A stretch of 44,482 nucleotides of DNA from UBA1240 sp045599185 (lineage in GTDB: Bacteria; Spirochaetota; Spirochaetia; Treponematales; Treponemataceae), in contig JAZRVO010000007.1 in NCBI GenBank assembly GCA_045599185.1, forward strand, positions 1 to 44,482. Reading direction: 5' to 3'. Positions 15,551-24,022 of this stretch are shown piece after piece. The notes below the pieces were generated by a model. The model was not told where the DNA came from and searched no databases. It was given only the letters and a program-made list of their open reading frames with translations. The translations under genes and the position numbers were made by a program. Positions within the stretch are counted from its first letter, which is position 1, and each line of letters opens with the position of its first letter.

Positions 15551-16912
15551 ATGCTTGAAAATAAGGGCACCAATCAGTATTACATTACCAGACAGGATTC
15601 CACTGAATCTAACGCTCGAAGCTACCCCCGCAAATTCCCATTCGCGCTTGCAAAAGCCCAGGGGTCGTGGATTGAGGACGTAGAAGGAAACAAATATCTG
15701 GATTTTTTGTGCGGAGCCGGAACTCTCGCACTTGGCCACAATGACCCTGAAGTTAATCAGGCCATGGTGGATATGCTTACCTCGAATGCACCGTTGCATA
15801 CACTGGACTTAACGACACCAGTAAAAGACGAATTTGTGCATACGCTGCTTAATTTGCTTCCTACGGAGCTGAAGGATAACGCAAAAATACAATTTTGCAG
15901 TCCTTCGGGTACAGATGCAACTGACGCTGCACTTAAACTGTGTAAAACAGCCACAGGTCGTTCATCTATCATCGCTTTTCAGGGCGGCTACCATGGAATG
16001 GGACATGGAGCAATGGCTTGCACCGGAAACTTAGGCGCAAAATCAAAAGTACAGGGACTGATGCCTGACGTGCATCACTTTCCGTTTCCATACTCTTACC
16101 GCTGTCCTTTCGGCATTGGCGGAGAAGCTGGCGTTGACGCAGCATGTGCTTTCTTTGAACGCACACTGAAAGACCCGGAATCGGGCATTACAAAACCAGC
16201 CGCAGTAATTATTGAACCTATTCAGGGCGAAGGCGGTGTAATACCTGCCCCTGCAAAGTTTCTCCAGACAATCCGTCGCGTAACAGAAGAACTGGACATT
16301 CCGATGATTGTTGATGAAATTCAGTGCGGTATTGGTCGCAGCGGCAAATTCTTTGCATTTGAACATGCAGGAATCGTTCCGGATGTTATCCTTGCTTCTA
16401 AAGCCGTAGGCGGAAGCCAGCCGATGTCAGTTGTCATTTACAACAAAAAACTTGACAAATGGACACAGGGCGCACACGCAGGTACATTCCGCGGCAACCA
16501 GCTTGGTATGAAAGCCGGTACAGTTTTAATCAAACGCGTTTCACAGCCTGAATTCCTGGCAGAAGTAACACGCAAAGGCGAATATCTTAAAAAACGCATG
16601 CTTGAACTTAAAGACAAAGTTTCAATCATCGGAGATTTCCGTTCATGCGGCCTTATGGCAGGTACAGAATTCGTAAACCCGAATGATGAACCAGATGCAA
16701 TCGGCACAAGACCAGCCAGCGGCGAAATTGCTGCAAAAGTTCAGAAAATGTGTTTTGAAAAACGCCTTATCATCGAAAAAGGCGGTCGCAACGGTTCTGT
16801 AATGCGCTGCTTGTGTGCATTAAACGTAACCGACGCTGACTTAAAAACAGCATTAGATATTTTTGAAGAAGTAATTCTTGCAGTTGATGCAGAATACTCA
16901 AAGAAGGGCTAA
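15551..16912 (+). CDS. dat: Diaminobutyrate-2-oxoglutarate aminotransferase
   Basis: Forms L-2,4-diaminobutyrate from aspartate semialdehyde using glutamate as amino donor. A 453-residue class III PLP aminotransferase: FLCGAGTLALGHNDP, the SGTDA phosphate-binding loop at about 119-123, GGYHGMGHGAMA, Asp255 in IVDEIQCG (pyridine nitrogen), and Lys284 in LASKAVGG (Schiff base). The acid-loving IIEPIQGEGG motif is also present. GGAG 7 bases before the ATG supports the start. It is followed after 2 bp by a decarboxylase. This pairing distinguishes it from EctB of ectoine synthesis and from gamma-aminobutyrate aminotransferases. The first gene of a three-gene operon. Confidence 0.92.
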   Translation: MLENKGTNQYYITRQDSTESNARSYPRKFPFALAKAQGSWIEDVEGNKYLDFLCGAGTLALGHNDPEVNQAMVDMLTSNAPLHTLDLTTPVKDEFVHTLLNLLPTELKDNAKIQFCSPSGTDATDAALKLCKTATGRSSIIAFQGGYHGMGHGAMACTGNLGAKSKVQGLMPDVHHFPFPYSYRCPFGIGGEAGVDAACAFFERTLKDPESGITKPAAVIIEPIQGEGGVIPAPAKFLQTIRRVTEELDIPMIVDEIQCGIGRSGKFFAFEHAGIVPDVILASKAVGGSQPMSVVIYNKKLDKWTQGAHAGTFRGNQLGMKAGTVLIKRVSQPEFLAEVTRKGEYLKKRMLELKDKVSIIGDFRSCGLMAGTEFVNPNDEPDAIGTRPASGEIAAKVQKMCFEKRLIIEKGGRNGSVMRCLCALNVTDADLKTALDIFEEVILAVDAEYSKKG

Positions 16913-16914
16913 TT

Positions 16915-18384
16915 GTGGAAACATCAAAACTGTTTCTAATTAACCAGGATGATTCTAAAGCCGAATACAAGCGCATTATGGAACAAACCGTAAATGCGCT
17001 TGCGGCTAGCATCAATGACGACCGCGCCTATGCAGGCCCTACCCCGGACGAACTGAAAAAGCATGTATATGTTGAAAACATTCTGCCGGAAAACGGACTT
17101 GGATGGGACGCGGTTCTGTCTCGCTTAAACAAACAGATTCTTCCCAATTTTTTACGTACATCGTCTACCGATTACATGGCTCACCTTCACAGCCCGGCAA
17201 CAATCGAAAGCATTGCTTCGGAGCTGATTCTTTCAACATTCAACCAGTCAATGGACTCGTGGGATCAGTCGCCGGTTGCAACCGAAGTTGAACTTGAAGT
17301 TGTAAAAAAACTGTGCGAAATGTACGGCTATGGTGAAGGTTCGGACGGTGTATTTACTTCCGGCGGAAGCCAGAGCAACCAGACGGCCATTATTCTGGCA
17401 CGCGACTGGTTCTGCAACGAAAAATTCAATTTTGACATTAAAAAGCACGGTTTGCCGGAAAATTTCAGAAAGCTGCGCATGTATACTTCTGAAATTTCCC
17501 ACTTTTCAATGGAAAAAAGCGCCCACATTCTGGGGCTTGGTTACGAATGCGTTGTAAAAGTGCCGGTTGACAGCCGCAAGAAAATGGATTTGGCCGCATT
17601 GAAGCAGCTTATTGAAAAAGACAAGGCTGAAGGCAATATTCCGTTCCTTTTGGTTGCAACGGTTGGCACTACCGACTTTGGCAGCATTGACCCGCTGAAC
17701 GAACTTTACGACCTTTGCAAGGCAAACGGCATGTGGCTGCACGCAGACGCGGCTTATGGTTCGGGCGTAATTTTATCGCAGAAATACAGTAACCGCATTT
17801 CTGGGCTGAACCTTTGCGATTCAATTACCGTGGACTTCCACAAAATGTTCCTGCTGCCAATCAGTTCAAGTGCCGTACTGGTTAAAAACGGCAAAACTTT
17901 TGACGCTTTAACCATACACGCAGACTATTTGAACCGTGAAGAAGACGAAGAAGACGGTTATACAAACCTTGTTGATAAATCACTGCAAACAACCCGCCGT
18001 TTTGACGCACTTAAAGTTTGGGTTGCATTTCAAACCCGCGGTCAGAACGGATGGAGCGAGATTATCAGTACAAGCATGGAAAATGCCCAGTACCTTTACG
18101 GCAAGCTGAAAGACGATAAGGATTTCTGCGTTGTAACGGAACCGGAAATTTCTTCAGTTGTTTTCAGGCTTTCTTCTGCAAAATGCGGCGGTGACGAACA
18201 GGCTGACGAAATAAACAAAAAAGTTCGCCGGTCTCTCATTCACAACCATGGTGTTGTAATCGGCCAGACCGTAAGCGACGGCCGCGTTCACTTAAAGTTT
18301 ACGCTTTTAAATCCGCTCATTACCCGTCAAAAGCTTGATTCGCTGATTGAACTTATAAGAAAACTGGGAACCGAGGCAAAATAA
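16915..18384 (+). CDS. ddc: L-2,4-diaminobutyrate decarboxylase
   Basis: Decarboxylates L-2,4-diaminobutyrate to 1,3-diaminopropane. 489 residues, a group II PLP decarboxylase (related to glutamate and aromatic amino acid decarboxylases): His196 stacks on the cofactor (TSEISHFS), Asp278 lies in LHADAAYG, and Lys310 in TVDFHKMF is the Schiff-base lysine. TSGGSQSNQTA at about 148-158 is the phosphate loop. It starts at GTG 2 bp after the dat stop, with an AAGGG site inside the end of dat, so the two are coupled. dat-ddc pairs are known from Acinetobacter and Vibrio, where they supply 1,3-diaminopropane, in some species for norspermidine. No norspermidine genes are seen here. Confidence 0.9.
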   Translation: METSKLFLINQDDSKAEYKRIMEQTVNALAASINDDRAYAGPTPDELKKHVYVENILPENGLGWDAVLSRLNKQILPNFLRTSSTDYMAHLHSPATIESIASELILSTFNQSMDSWDQSPVATEVELEVVKKLCEMYGYGEGSDGVFTSGGSQSNQTAIILARDWFCNEKFNFDIKKHGLPENFRKLRMYTSEISHFSMEKSAHILGLGYECVVKVPVDSRKKMDLAALKQLIEKDKAEGNIPFLLVATVGTTDFGSIDPLNELYDLCKANGMWLHADAAYGSGVILSQKYSNRISGLNLCDSITVDFHKMFLLPISSSAVLVKNGKTFDALTIHADYLNREEDEEDGYTNLVDKSLQTTRRFDALKVWVAFQTRGQNGWSEIISTSMENAQYLYGKLKDDKDFCVVTEPEISSVVFRLSSAKCGGDEQADEINKKVRRSLIHNHGVVIGQTVSDGRVHLKFTLLNPLITRQKLDSLIELIRKLGTEAK

Positions 18385-18875
18385 TGACCGTTTGCCGCAA
18401 ACCGCTGGGAGAAACTTTAATTGAACTGTTAAAAGAACAGAACCGTATGCTTGCCGGTGCAGAATCGTGTACTGGCGGCGGCGTAAGTGCAGGCATTACT
18501 GCAATTGCAGGTTCTTCGCAGGTGTTTTGCGGCGGCGTTGTAAGCTATACAAATGCGGTTAAGCAGAATGTTCTTGGCGTGCCTGCTGAAATTTTGGAAA
18601 ACTTTGGTGCCGTAAGTGAAGAATGCACGGCAAAAATGGCAGAAGGCGCAGCAAGACTGTGCGGCGCGGACACGGCTTTTTCCGTAAGCGGAATTGCTGG
18701 CCCGGGCGGCGGCACTGAAAAAACGCCGGTTGGTACAGTTTGCTTTGGCTTTTTTAACCGCGGCAAAATTAACACCATAACCCGGCACTTTTTAGGCGAC
18801 CGCAGCGACGTACGCAGGCAGGCGAACCTGTTTGTTCTTCAAACCCTTGTACAGATTCTTCAGGATGAAAACTGA
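18384..18875 (+). CDS. pncC: Nicotinamide-nucleotide amidase (CinA C-terminal domain)
   Basis: A 163-residue stand-alone CinA C-terminal domain, which deamidates nicotinamide mononucleotide to nicotinate mononucleotide in NAD recycling. Seen: AESCTGGGVSAGITA (about 27-41), SYTNAVKQNVLGVP, and GIAGPGGGTEKTPVGTV (about 108-124). No N-terminal molybdopterin-binding-like domain is present, so it is the short form. Its ATG shares one base with the ddc stop (TAATG), so it is translated with the diaminopropane genes. The metabolic link to them is unclear. A strong terminator follows within 30 bp. Confidence 0.9.
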   Translation: MTVCRKPLGETLIELLKEQNRMLAGAESCTGGGVSAGITAIAGSSQVFCGGVVSYTNAVKQNVLGVPAEILENFGAVSEECTAKMAEGAARLCGADTAFSVSGIAGPGGGTEKTPVGTVCFGFFNRGKINTITRHFLGDRSDVRRQANLFVLQTLVQILQDEN

Positions 18876-18898
18876 AAAAAAACGTAAGGCTTATACAA

Positions 18899-18932
18899 AA
18901 AAAAGCACTTCACAATGTGAAGTGCTTTTTTA
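18899..18932 (+). terminator. Terminator of the dat-ddc-pncC operon
   Basis: AAAAGCACTTCAC and GTGAAGTGCTTTT form a 13-bp stem with a 3-base loop and T-tract. Confidence 0.92.
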
Positions 18933-18969
18933 TGCTTCAGCATATCAGGTAAGCTGTAAATGATACAAA

Positions 18970-19431
18970 TTATCTGAACGTTATTCTGAAAATGCAGCTG
19001 TTGGCATCGTTCAGAATGGTCTGCTTGGTTTCAACGCTTACATTACCCTTTCCAACCAGCTCTTCCCAAACAAAAAGCAGGCTTTGTCTTGTACTTTCGC
19101 AAAAAAACGGGCTTTCTACGTATTTGGCCTTTACCAGTTCGCAAACGCACCTGAAATACATTACGTCGAAGCACTTGTTTTCAGGTATTCCAGATTCATC
19201 AACAGGTTCGTAAATAATGTCAGGGCTGAAAGCGTCCTGCAGCAGGCGAATTGTCTTCATTAAGTCGCCGCCGGCAGCTTTATAAGCCTGCCTGTACACA
19301 CCTAAAATTTCTTCTTCTGCCCAGGCCTTACCGCACTGGCACATAATTTTCTGCCGTTCTGCAGTGGCAAGCAGTTCCAAAGAATTAGAAAACCCTTTAA
19401 ACCAGGTTTTTAAATATTCTTTTTCTTCCAT
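18970..19431 (-). CDS. Cysteine-containing protein, possibly DUF6144-like
   Basis: A 153-residue protein from the ATG at 19431, chosen for the GGAGG site 7 bases upstream. A longer start 7 codons earlier overlaps that site. Early RQKIMCQCGKAWAEE and late CVCELVKAKYVESPFFC, then EELVGKGNVSVE, and a final SCIFRITF, resemble the arrangement of a family often labelled L-2-amino-thiazoline-4-carboxylate hydrolase-like or DUF6144 (clustered cysteines, then a V4R-like 'CrF.I' ending). I recall the pattern rather than a verified match. It is a single gene, convergent with the dat operon. The function is open. The cysteines could bind metal. Confidence 0.5.
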   Translation of the reverse strand: MEEKEYLKTWFKGFSNSLELLATAERQKIMCQCGKAWAEEEILGVYRQAYKAAGGDLMKTIRLLQDAFSPDIIYEPVDESGIPENKCFDVMYFRCVCELVKAKYVESPFFCESTRQSLLFVWEELVGKGNVSVETKQTILNDANSCIFRITFR

Positions 19432-19555
19432 AATCCGCCTCCGCTGCAACAAAAATTACCGTTCCTTGAATTTATAACTATTTGCAAAAATCTTCAATAC
19501 AATGCAGGGCTGCAAAGCTGCAAAAACAACGTTGCCCTGCCCTTCTGCTTTATAT

Positions 19556-20866
19556 TTAAACAGACCGCTGTTTTTCTTTTTGAATGAATGGTTCTGCAAT
19601 CAGCAGTTGCTGCAATTCTTCACTGGTAAAAACCGGCGGATGCTGGCAGATTACCGCAGCAATTTTGCTTGCCACACTGGAAGGATTGCCGGTAACAAAA
19701 CTGCCCTTTTTTTTATGCACCGTGACCTTTCCGCTTGGAAAAGCAAAGGCATCGTTTACAATGTAGCCGCTTTTTACGGGCAGATAGTTAAGCATGGTTA
19801 AAAAACAGCCCTCCTGCATCTGCCAGTTTTTGCCCGGTTCACAAATGCGGCAGGAAGAAAAAATCTCCAGTTTGTCCAAAAGCGTTATGGGTTTTTTATT
19901 TTCTTCTATATTAACAGTTGTGCAAACTGCGCTGCTTTCACAAGCACAAGCTGGCGAAGCTGCCAAGCTGCCAAAAGTGCCGGCACTTGCAACGGCACTA
20001 ACCGCCGCGGCGTAAGGGTTCTGTTCGCATTCGCACAAAAGTTCTGCCATGCCGCCGCCAACACGGCACGCAAAATCAATGGGCACAAGTTCGCCCTTGC
20101 TGTTTTTTATAAAATCAAACTGGGCAAAGCTAAGGTCTTCTTTTGCAAACAGAAGGTTAAGCCAGTTTTCTATTGCGTCTTTCATCCTGGCATCGGGTTC
20201 TGCCAGCTGAACGGTGGCGGTACAGGGCTTGCTGTTAATTGTAAGCACGCTTTTACGGCACAAACGCACAATTTTTGCCCTGCCGCCGCACAAAAAGCAG
20301 TCGGCACTGTATTCCGTACCGCTAATGTACCGGCACAGCAAAACTTCAGATTTTTCCACCTGCATGAGGGACAGTATTTTGTTTTTTATTGCGCCGGCTT
20401 CGGCAAAAAGGCGGTCAAAATCCTGAATGTTCCGAAAGTTTACCACCGCCGTGCCATATCCGCTGTTTGCGCCGGCAGGTTTTATCAAAACCGTTTCGCC
20501 GTTTTTTACTGCGGCCAGTGCCTGCGCCTGGGTCTGGTAAATTTCCGTGCAGGGCATTCCGGCGTTCTGCAAAAGCTGGTTGAAGAAAAGCTTGTCCCGG
20601 CTGGCCTTTAAAACATTTGGGGCAATCTTGCAGTTCCTGCCCTTTATGCACCGGGAAATCCAGTATTCACTTAGCGGAACAACGGGCAAATCTTCTACGC
20701 TGTCCGTAAAACTGATATTTTTGCATTTAGAACCGAATCCGGGCAGATACGGCTTCATAAAGGTTGCTTCTGCAAATTCTGCCTCAAAGCCCAAATCAGC
20801 AAACACACCGGCAATTTCTTCCAGCCCAAACACCGAACACGCACCGGCTAAAACTATTTTTTCCAT
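19556..20866 (-). CDS. ATP-grasp ligase of unknown substrate
   Basis: A 436-residue cytosolic protein. An N-terminal Rossmann-like lobe (VLAGACSVFGLEEIAGVF) precedes the ATP-grasp core: ASRDKLFFNQLLQNAGMP, VLIKPAGANSGYGTAVV (glycine-rich loop, about 125-141), EYSADCFL, and the Mg-ligand region FDFIKNSKGELVPIDFACRVGGG. Such enzymes join a carboxylate to an amine via an acyl phosphate, as in dipeptide, carnosine-like or PylC-type ligases. It follows the PanE-like gene by 30 bp with a weak ribosome site, so the two probably share a transcript and a pathway. The substrate cannot be read from sequence. The C-terminal 130 residues are not recognised. Confidence 0.8.
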   Translation of the reverse strand: MEKIVLAGACSVFGLEEIAGVFADLGFEAEFAEATFMKPYLPGFGSKCKNISFTDSVEDLPVVPLSEYWISRCIKGRNCKIAPNVLKASRDKLFFNQLLQNAGMPCTEIYQTQAQALAAVKNGETVLIKPAGANSGYGTAVVNFRNIQDFDRLFAEAGAIKNKILSLMQVEKSEVLLCRYISGTEYSADCFLCGGRAKIVRLCRKSVLTINSKPCTATVQLAEPDARMKDAIENWLNLLFAKEDLSFAQFDFIKNSKGELVPIDFACRVGGGMAELLCECEQNPYAAAVSAVASAGTFGSLAASPACACESSAVCTTVNIEENKKPITLLDKLEIFSSCRICEPGKNWQMQEGCFLTMLNYLPVKSGYIVNDAFAFPSGKVTVHKKKGSFVTGNPSSVASKIAAVICQHPPVFTSEELQQLLIAEPFIQKEKQRSV

Positions 20867-20896
20867 ACAGAAAACTATAATGACAGATTTTTCTGC

Positions 20897-21811
20897 CTAT
20901 ACGGTCCAGGACAATTCGGTGATGGCCACAAGGCGCTGCAAAAGTGAACAGATTGGCGTTGCAATGCCGTGTTTTTGGGCAAGTTCTACAACAGTGCCGC
21001 AGAACCACTGGTTTTCGGTTTTGCGCTTTGCTTCCACGTCCTGAAACATTGATGTTTTGCCTTTAGGGTCGATGGAGAGCATTATTTTGATGTTGTCTTC
21101 GCACATTTGGGGCGTAAGTGCAATGCCTTCGGCGTTGGCAACGGCAATTACTTCTTTAGAAGCGTCGCGCACCAGATTATTCAGCACGTCGTAGTTGAAT
21201 GCGCCGTAGGGTGCACGGCAAAGGGAAGTGATGGTGTTGCAGGTTACGTTCATCAGGTATTTTTTCCACAAATCAAGCTGAATGTCTGCCGGTACACGGT
21301 GTTTCTGGTTTGCCTGTGCAAACAGTTCTTCAATTGCCTTTACGCGTTCAGTTTTTTCATTGTTCTTTTCGCCGAAAACAATTGTGCCGGTATCGGTGCA
21401 GATAATGTTGTTGCCTTCGTGCACGCTGCTTAAACCGACGATAAAGCTGTAAAGTATTTTTTCTTCGCCGTAAACGGCCGCAATGTCACGTTCGCTTTGT
21501 ATGCCGTTTAAAAGCGAAAGAATTGTGGTGTTTTCGCCTACTGCATTTTTAAGCTGCGGCAAAATTTCTGCCAGCTGAAGGTTTTTAGTTGCAATTATTA
21601 CAAGGTCAGCAGGTTTTGCATCTTTCGGTTCAACAAAATTAAAGTTCTGCCTTTCGCCGTTAATGAATATTCCGTCTTTTCTGTAACGTTCCAGCCGTTC
21701 GCCCTGGGCAATGCAGTACAAACTGCTGCTGCCTAAGCAAGTTAAAAGGTTTTTACCAACCACTGCGCCAACTGCGCCCATACCAATCATACAAACAGAA
21801 TTAATTTTCAT
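20897..21811 (-). CDS. 2-Dehydropantoate 2-reductase family protein
   Basis: A 304-residue NADPH-dependent reductase of the ApbA/PanE family: GMGAVGAVVG at residues 10-19 for the dinucleotide, VIIATKN, LLNGIQSE, the catalytic-lysine helix LWKKYLMNVTCNTITSL, and TSMFQDVEAKRKTE near the end. PanE reduces ketopantoate to pantoate in coenzyme A synthesis. Many paralogues act on other 2-oxo acids, so panE itself is not assured. It is the first gene of a two-gene unit with the ATP-grasp ligase, divergent from yhbY across a 118-bp gap. Confidence 0.85.
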   Translation of the reverse strand: MKINSVCMIGMGAVGAVVGKNLLTCLGSSSLYCIAQGERLERYRKDGIFINGERQNFNFVEPKDAKPADLVIIATKNLQLAEILPQLKNAVGENTTILSLLNGIQSERDIAAVYGEEKILYSFIVGLSSVHEGNNIICTDTGTIVFGEKNNEKTERVKAIEELFAQANQKHRVPADIQLDLWKKYLMNVTCNTITSLCRAPYGAFNYDVLNNLVRDASKEVIAVANAEGIALTPQMCEDNIKIMLSIDPKGKTSMFQDVEAKRKTENQWFCGTVVELAQKHGIATPICSLLQRLVAITELSWTV

Positions 21812-21929
21812 ATCTTTACACTATATCAAATTAAACAAAAAGTCATCATTTTCAACTTTGTAAATTATTTGGGCCGTAAGGCACGGCGCGCAATTGAAAA
21901 AATTTACTAAATAAGGCAGAATTAGCGTT

Positions 21930-22226
21930 ATGATAGAATTAACAAGCAAACAGCGTAAATATTTAGAAAAACTTGCCCACGATATTGAACCCGTAGTAAT
22001 TGTTGGGGCTGCTGGCGTAACGGAAGGCGTTACAAAAATGGTAGCAGAAATGCTTGGTGCCCACGAACTGATAAAAGTTAAATTCAACGAATACAAAGAC
22101 GACAAGCGTGAACTGACCGAACAGCTTTGTGCCGAAACCGGTGCAACTTTGGTGCGCGTTATCGGCAACCGCGCAATTTTATACCTGCCGCGCGAAAAAG
22201 AAGAAGACCGCAGGATTAAGCTTTAA
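21930..22226 (+). CDS. yhbY: YhbY-family RNA-binding (CRM domain) protein
   Basis: A 98-residue single CRM domain: LTSKQRKYLEKLAHDIEPVVIVG, a GAAGVTEGV loop standing in for the usual GxxG motif, ELIKVKFNEY, and a final VIGNRAILY. YhbY associates with large ribosomal subunit precursors and is thought to act in 50S assembly. The GxxG-type loop reads GAAG, still within the GxxG pattern. The start ATG has an AAGG about 12 bases upstream. It stands alone and is followed by a long terminator stem. Confidence 0.93.
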   Translation: MIELTSKQRKYLEKLAHDIEPVVIVGAAGVTEGVTKMVAEMLGAHELIKVKFNEYKDDKRELTEQLCAETGATLVRVIGNRAILYLPREKEEDRRIKL

Positions 22227-22241
22227 TTGAATGCGGAACGG

Positions 22242-22294
22242 AAAAAGGCTGTCCGGTAGGCTTGCAGATGCGTTGCCTATCAGGCAGCTTTTTT
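22242..22294 (+). terminator. Terminator after yhbY
   Basis: AAAAAGGCTGTCCGGTAGGC pairs with GCCTATCAGGCAGCTTTTTT through about 20 positions with a few G-U pairs. A T-tract ends it. The remaining gap to 22480 is AT-rich with no gene. Confidence 0.8.
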
Positions 22295-22480
22295 ATATGC
22301 AGGGGCTGCCTGCAACCATTTTTATTACAATTTTCATAAATAATATAAAAAAAAACTCTATAATCTCTAAAAATATCTCTAATTTCATTAAAAAAGTGGT
22401 TAAATATGGATAGTCGTGTTACAATATAAATTACAGGTATTGTTCCAATGCTAAAAAATACTATGCACAGGTGGTAATAA

Positions 22481-24010
22481 ATGAAAAAAGCATTCCGGAT
22501 AATTATGATGGTATTTCTTATTCCATGTCTAATTTCCTGCTCATCTAAAAAAGAAGCAGCAAATCCGTTAAATCATCATGTAATTATTACATATCTAACA
22601 GTAGGTAACAAACCCACTAACAGCGGCACGGCAGAAATGCTTGTTAAACTAAACGAAAGGCTTACGGAACTATGTAATGCCGAACTGGAAATATACTATA
22701 TACCGTGGTACAACTACGGAACAAACTACAACCTTAAACTTGCTGAAAAAGACGGTTCAATTGATTTAATAGGAACTGCAACAGACTGGCTTAATGCATG
22801 GGACAATGCAAATCTGGGTAATTTTTTGCCACTTTCCGACGAAATGCTGAAAACCTATGCGCCAGAAACATGGAACAGCGTATCGGCAGAGCACTGGGAT
22901 TCTTGCAGATTAAACGGAAGCATATATTTCTGCCCGGAAGACAATTTTACCCAATGGACAAACCACGGCTTTATGTATCGCCAGGACTGGGCAAAAGAGG
23001 CAGGTCTTAACGGCGTTCACAGCTGGGAAGATTTGACGGATTATTTGAAATTCGTAAAAGAAAACAAAAAAGTAGTTCCGTGGGATTCAAACTGTTCTTC
23101 AAGTACGTTTCATGCAGAAGGATACATTCAGTCAAAATCCGATTACATCATAATTGACGGCCTTACTTCTACAAACATGATTGGAAGCCATAAGAATGAT
23201 TTGACAAAAGTATATTCCCCGTTTTACGAAGGCAAAGAACTTGTTGAATATGCAAAACTGATGAAACAATGGAACGACATGGGTGTTTGGCCTGAAAACA
23301 TTATGATAGAAAGAGGCGGAACAAGGGACAACAGGGAAGAATTCAGTGCCGGCATAACAGGCATTGAACAGCACCACTCCCAGACCTGGTACACTACCGT
23401 ATGCAGGCAGCTGGAAAAAAATGTTCCCGGCGCAGACTGCGGATTTTTCTGGTTTGGTGAAGAATCACAAAACCTTGTCTACCAGACAATAACCCACGGT
23501 GCAATGGCAGTATCCGCAGCGTCTAAACACCCTGAACGCGCACTGATGGTTTATGATTTGCTTCGCAATGATGAAGAATGCTACAACCTGATAAATTACG
23601 GAATAGAAGGCGTTCAGTATACGCGCAACAGCAATGGATACAGGGAATCCGTACCAAATTCTAAAGGCATAACGACAAATTACTGGTGGGGAAGAAACGA
23701 CGCACTTGAAATACGTGATACCCAAACCGCGTGGGATAAATTTGATGCAATGTGTGCAGAATATAACAAATGCAAAATCGATTATCCCTTTGGCAATATC
23801 GTATGGGATTTAACGCCTGTATCTACAGAGATTGGAAACGTAGTAAATGTATACGGTGATTACATGGCAAACATTTGCTATGGTCAGGCAGAAAACCCGG
23901 AACAATACGTTGCAGAGTTCCGCTCAAAACTGAAAGAAGCAGGTATAGAAAAGGTTATCGCAGAAATCCAGAGACAGCTTGATGCTTTTAACAGACAGAA
24001 TAAGAAATAG
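22481..24010 (+). CDS. Extracellular solute-binding lipoprotein (ABC family 1 type)
   Basis: A 509-residue predicted lipoprotein: a signal peptide with lipobox LISC (Cys20) followed by SSKKEAANP. The body (ITYLTVGNKPTNSGTAEM, DLIGTATDWLNAWDNANLGNFLPLSDE, YRQDWAKEAGL, and a late LIRNDE-like YDLLRNDEECYNLINYGIEG) fits the large family 1 / YtcQ-like binding proteins for oligosaccharides. No ABC permease or ATPase gene is nearby. Instead a chemoreceptor gene starts 12 bp downstream, so its job may be to present ligand to that receptor. The ligand is unknown, and a sugar is likeliest from the family. Confidence 0.88.
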   Translation: MKKAFRIIMMVFLIPCLISCSSKKEAANPLNHHVIITYLTVGNKPTNSGTAEMLVKLNERLTELCNAELEIYYIPWYNYGTNYNLKLAEKDGSIDLIGTATDWLNAWDNANLGNFLPLSDEMLKTYAPETWNSVSAEHWDSCRLNGSIYFCPEDNFTQWTNHGFMYRQDWAKEAGLNGVHSWEDLTDYLKFVKENKKVVPWDSNCSSSTFHAEGYIQSKSDYIIIDGLTSTNMIGSHKNDLTKVYSPFYEGKELVEYAKLMKQWNDMGVWPENIMIERGGTRDNREEFSAGITGIEQHHSQTWYTTVCRQLEKNVPGADCGFFWFGEESQNLVYQTITHGAMAVSAASKHPERALMVYDLLRNDEECYNLINYGIEGVQYTRNSNGYRESVPNSKGITTNYWWGRNDALEIRDTQTAWDKFDAMCAEYNKCKIDYPFGNIVWDLTPVSTEIGNVVNVYGDYMANICYGQAENPEQYVAEFRSKLKEAGIEKVIAEIQRQLDAFNRQNKK

Positions 24011-24022
24011 GAGATGCAGATT

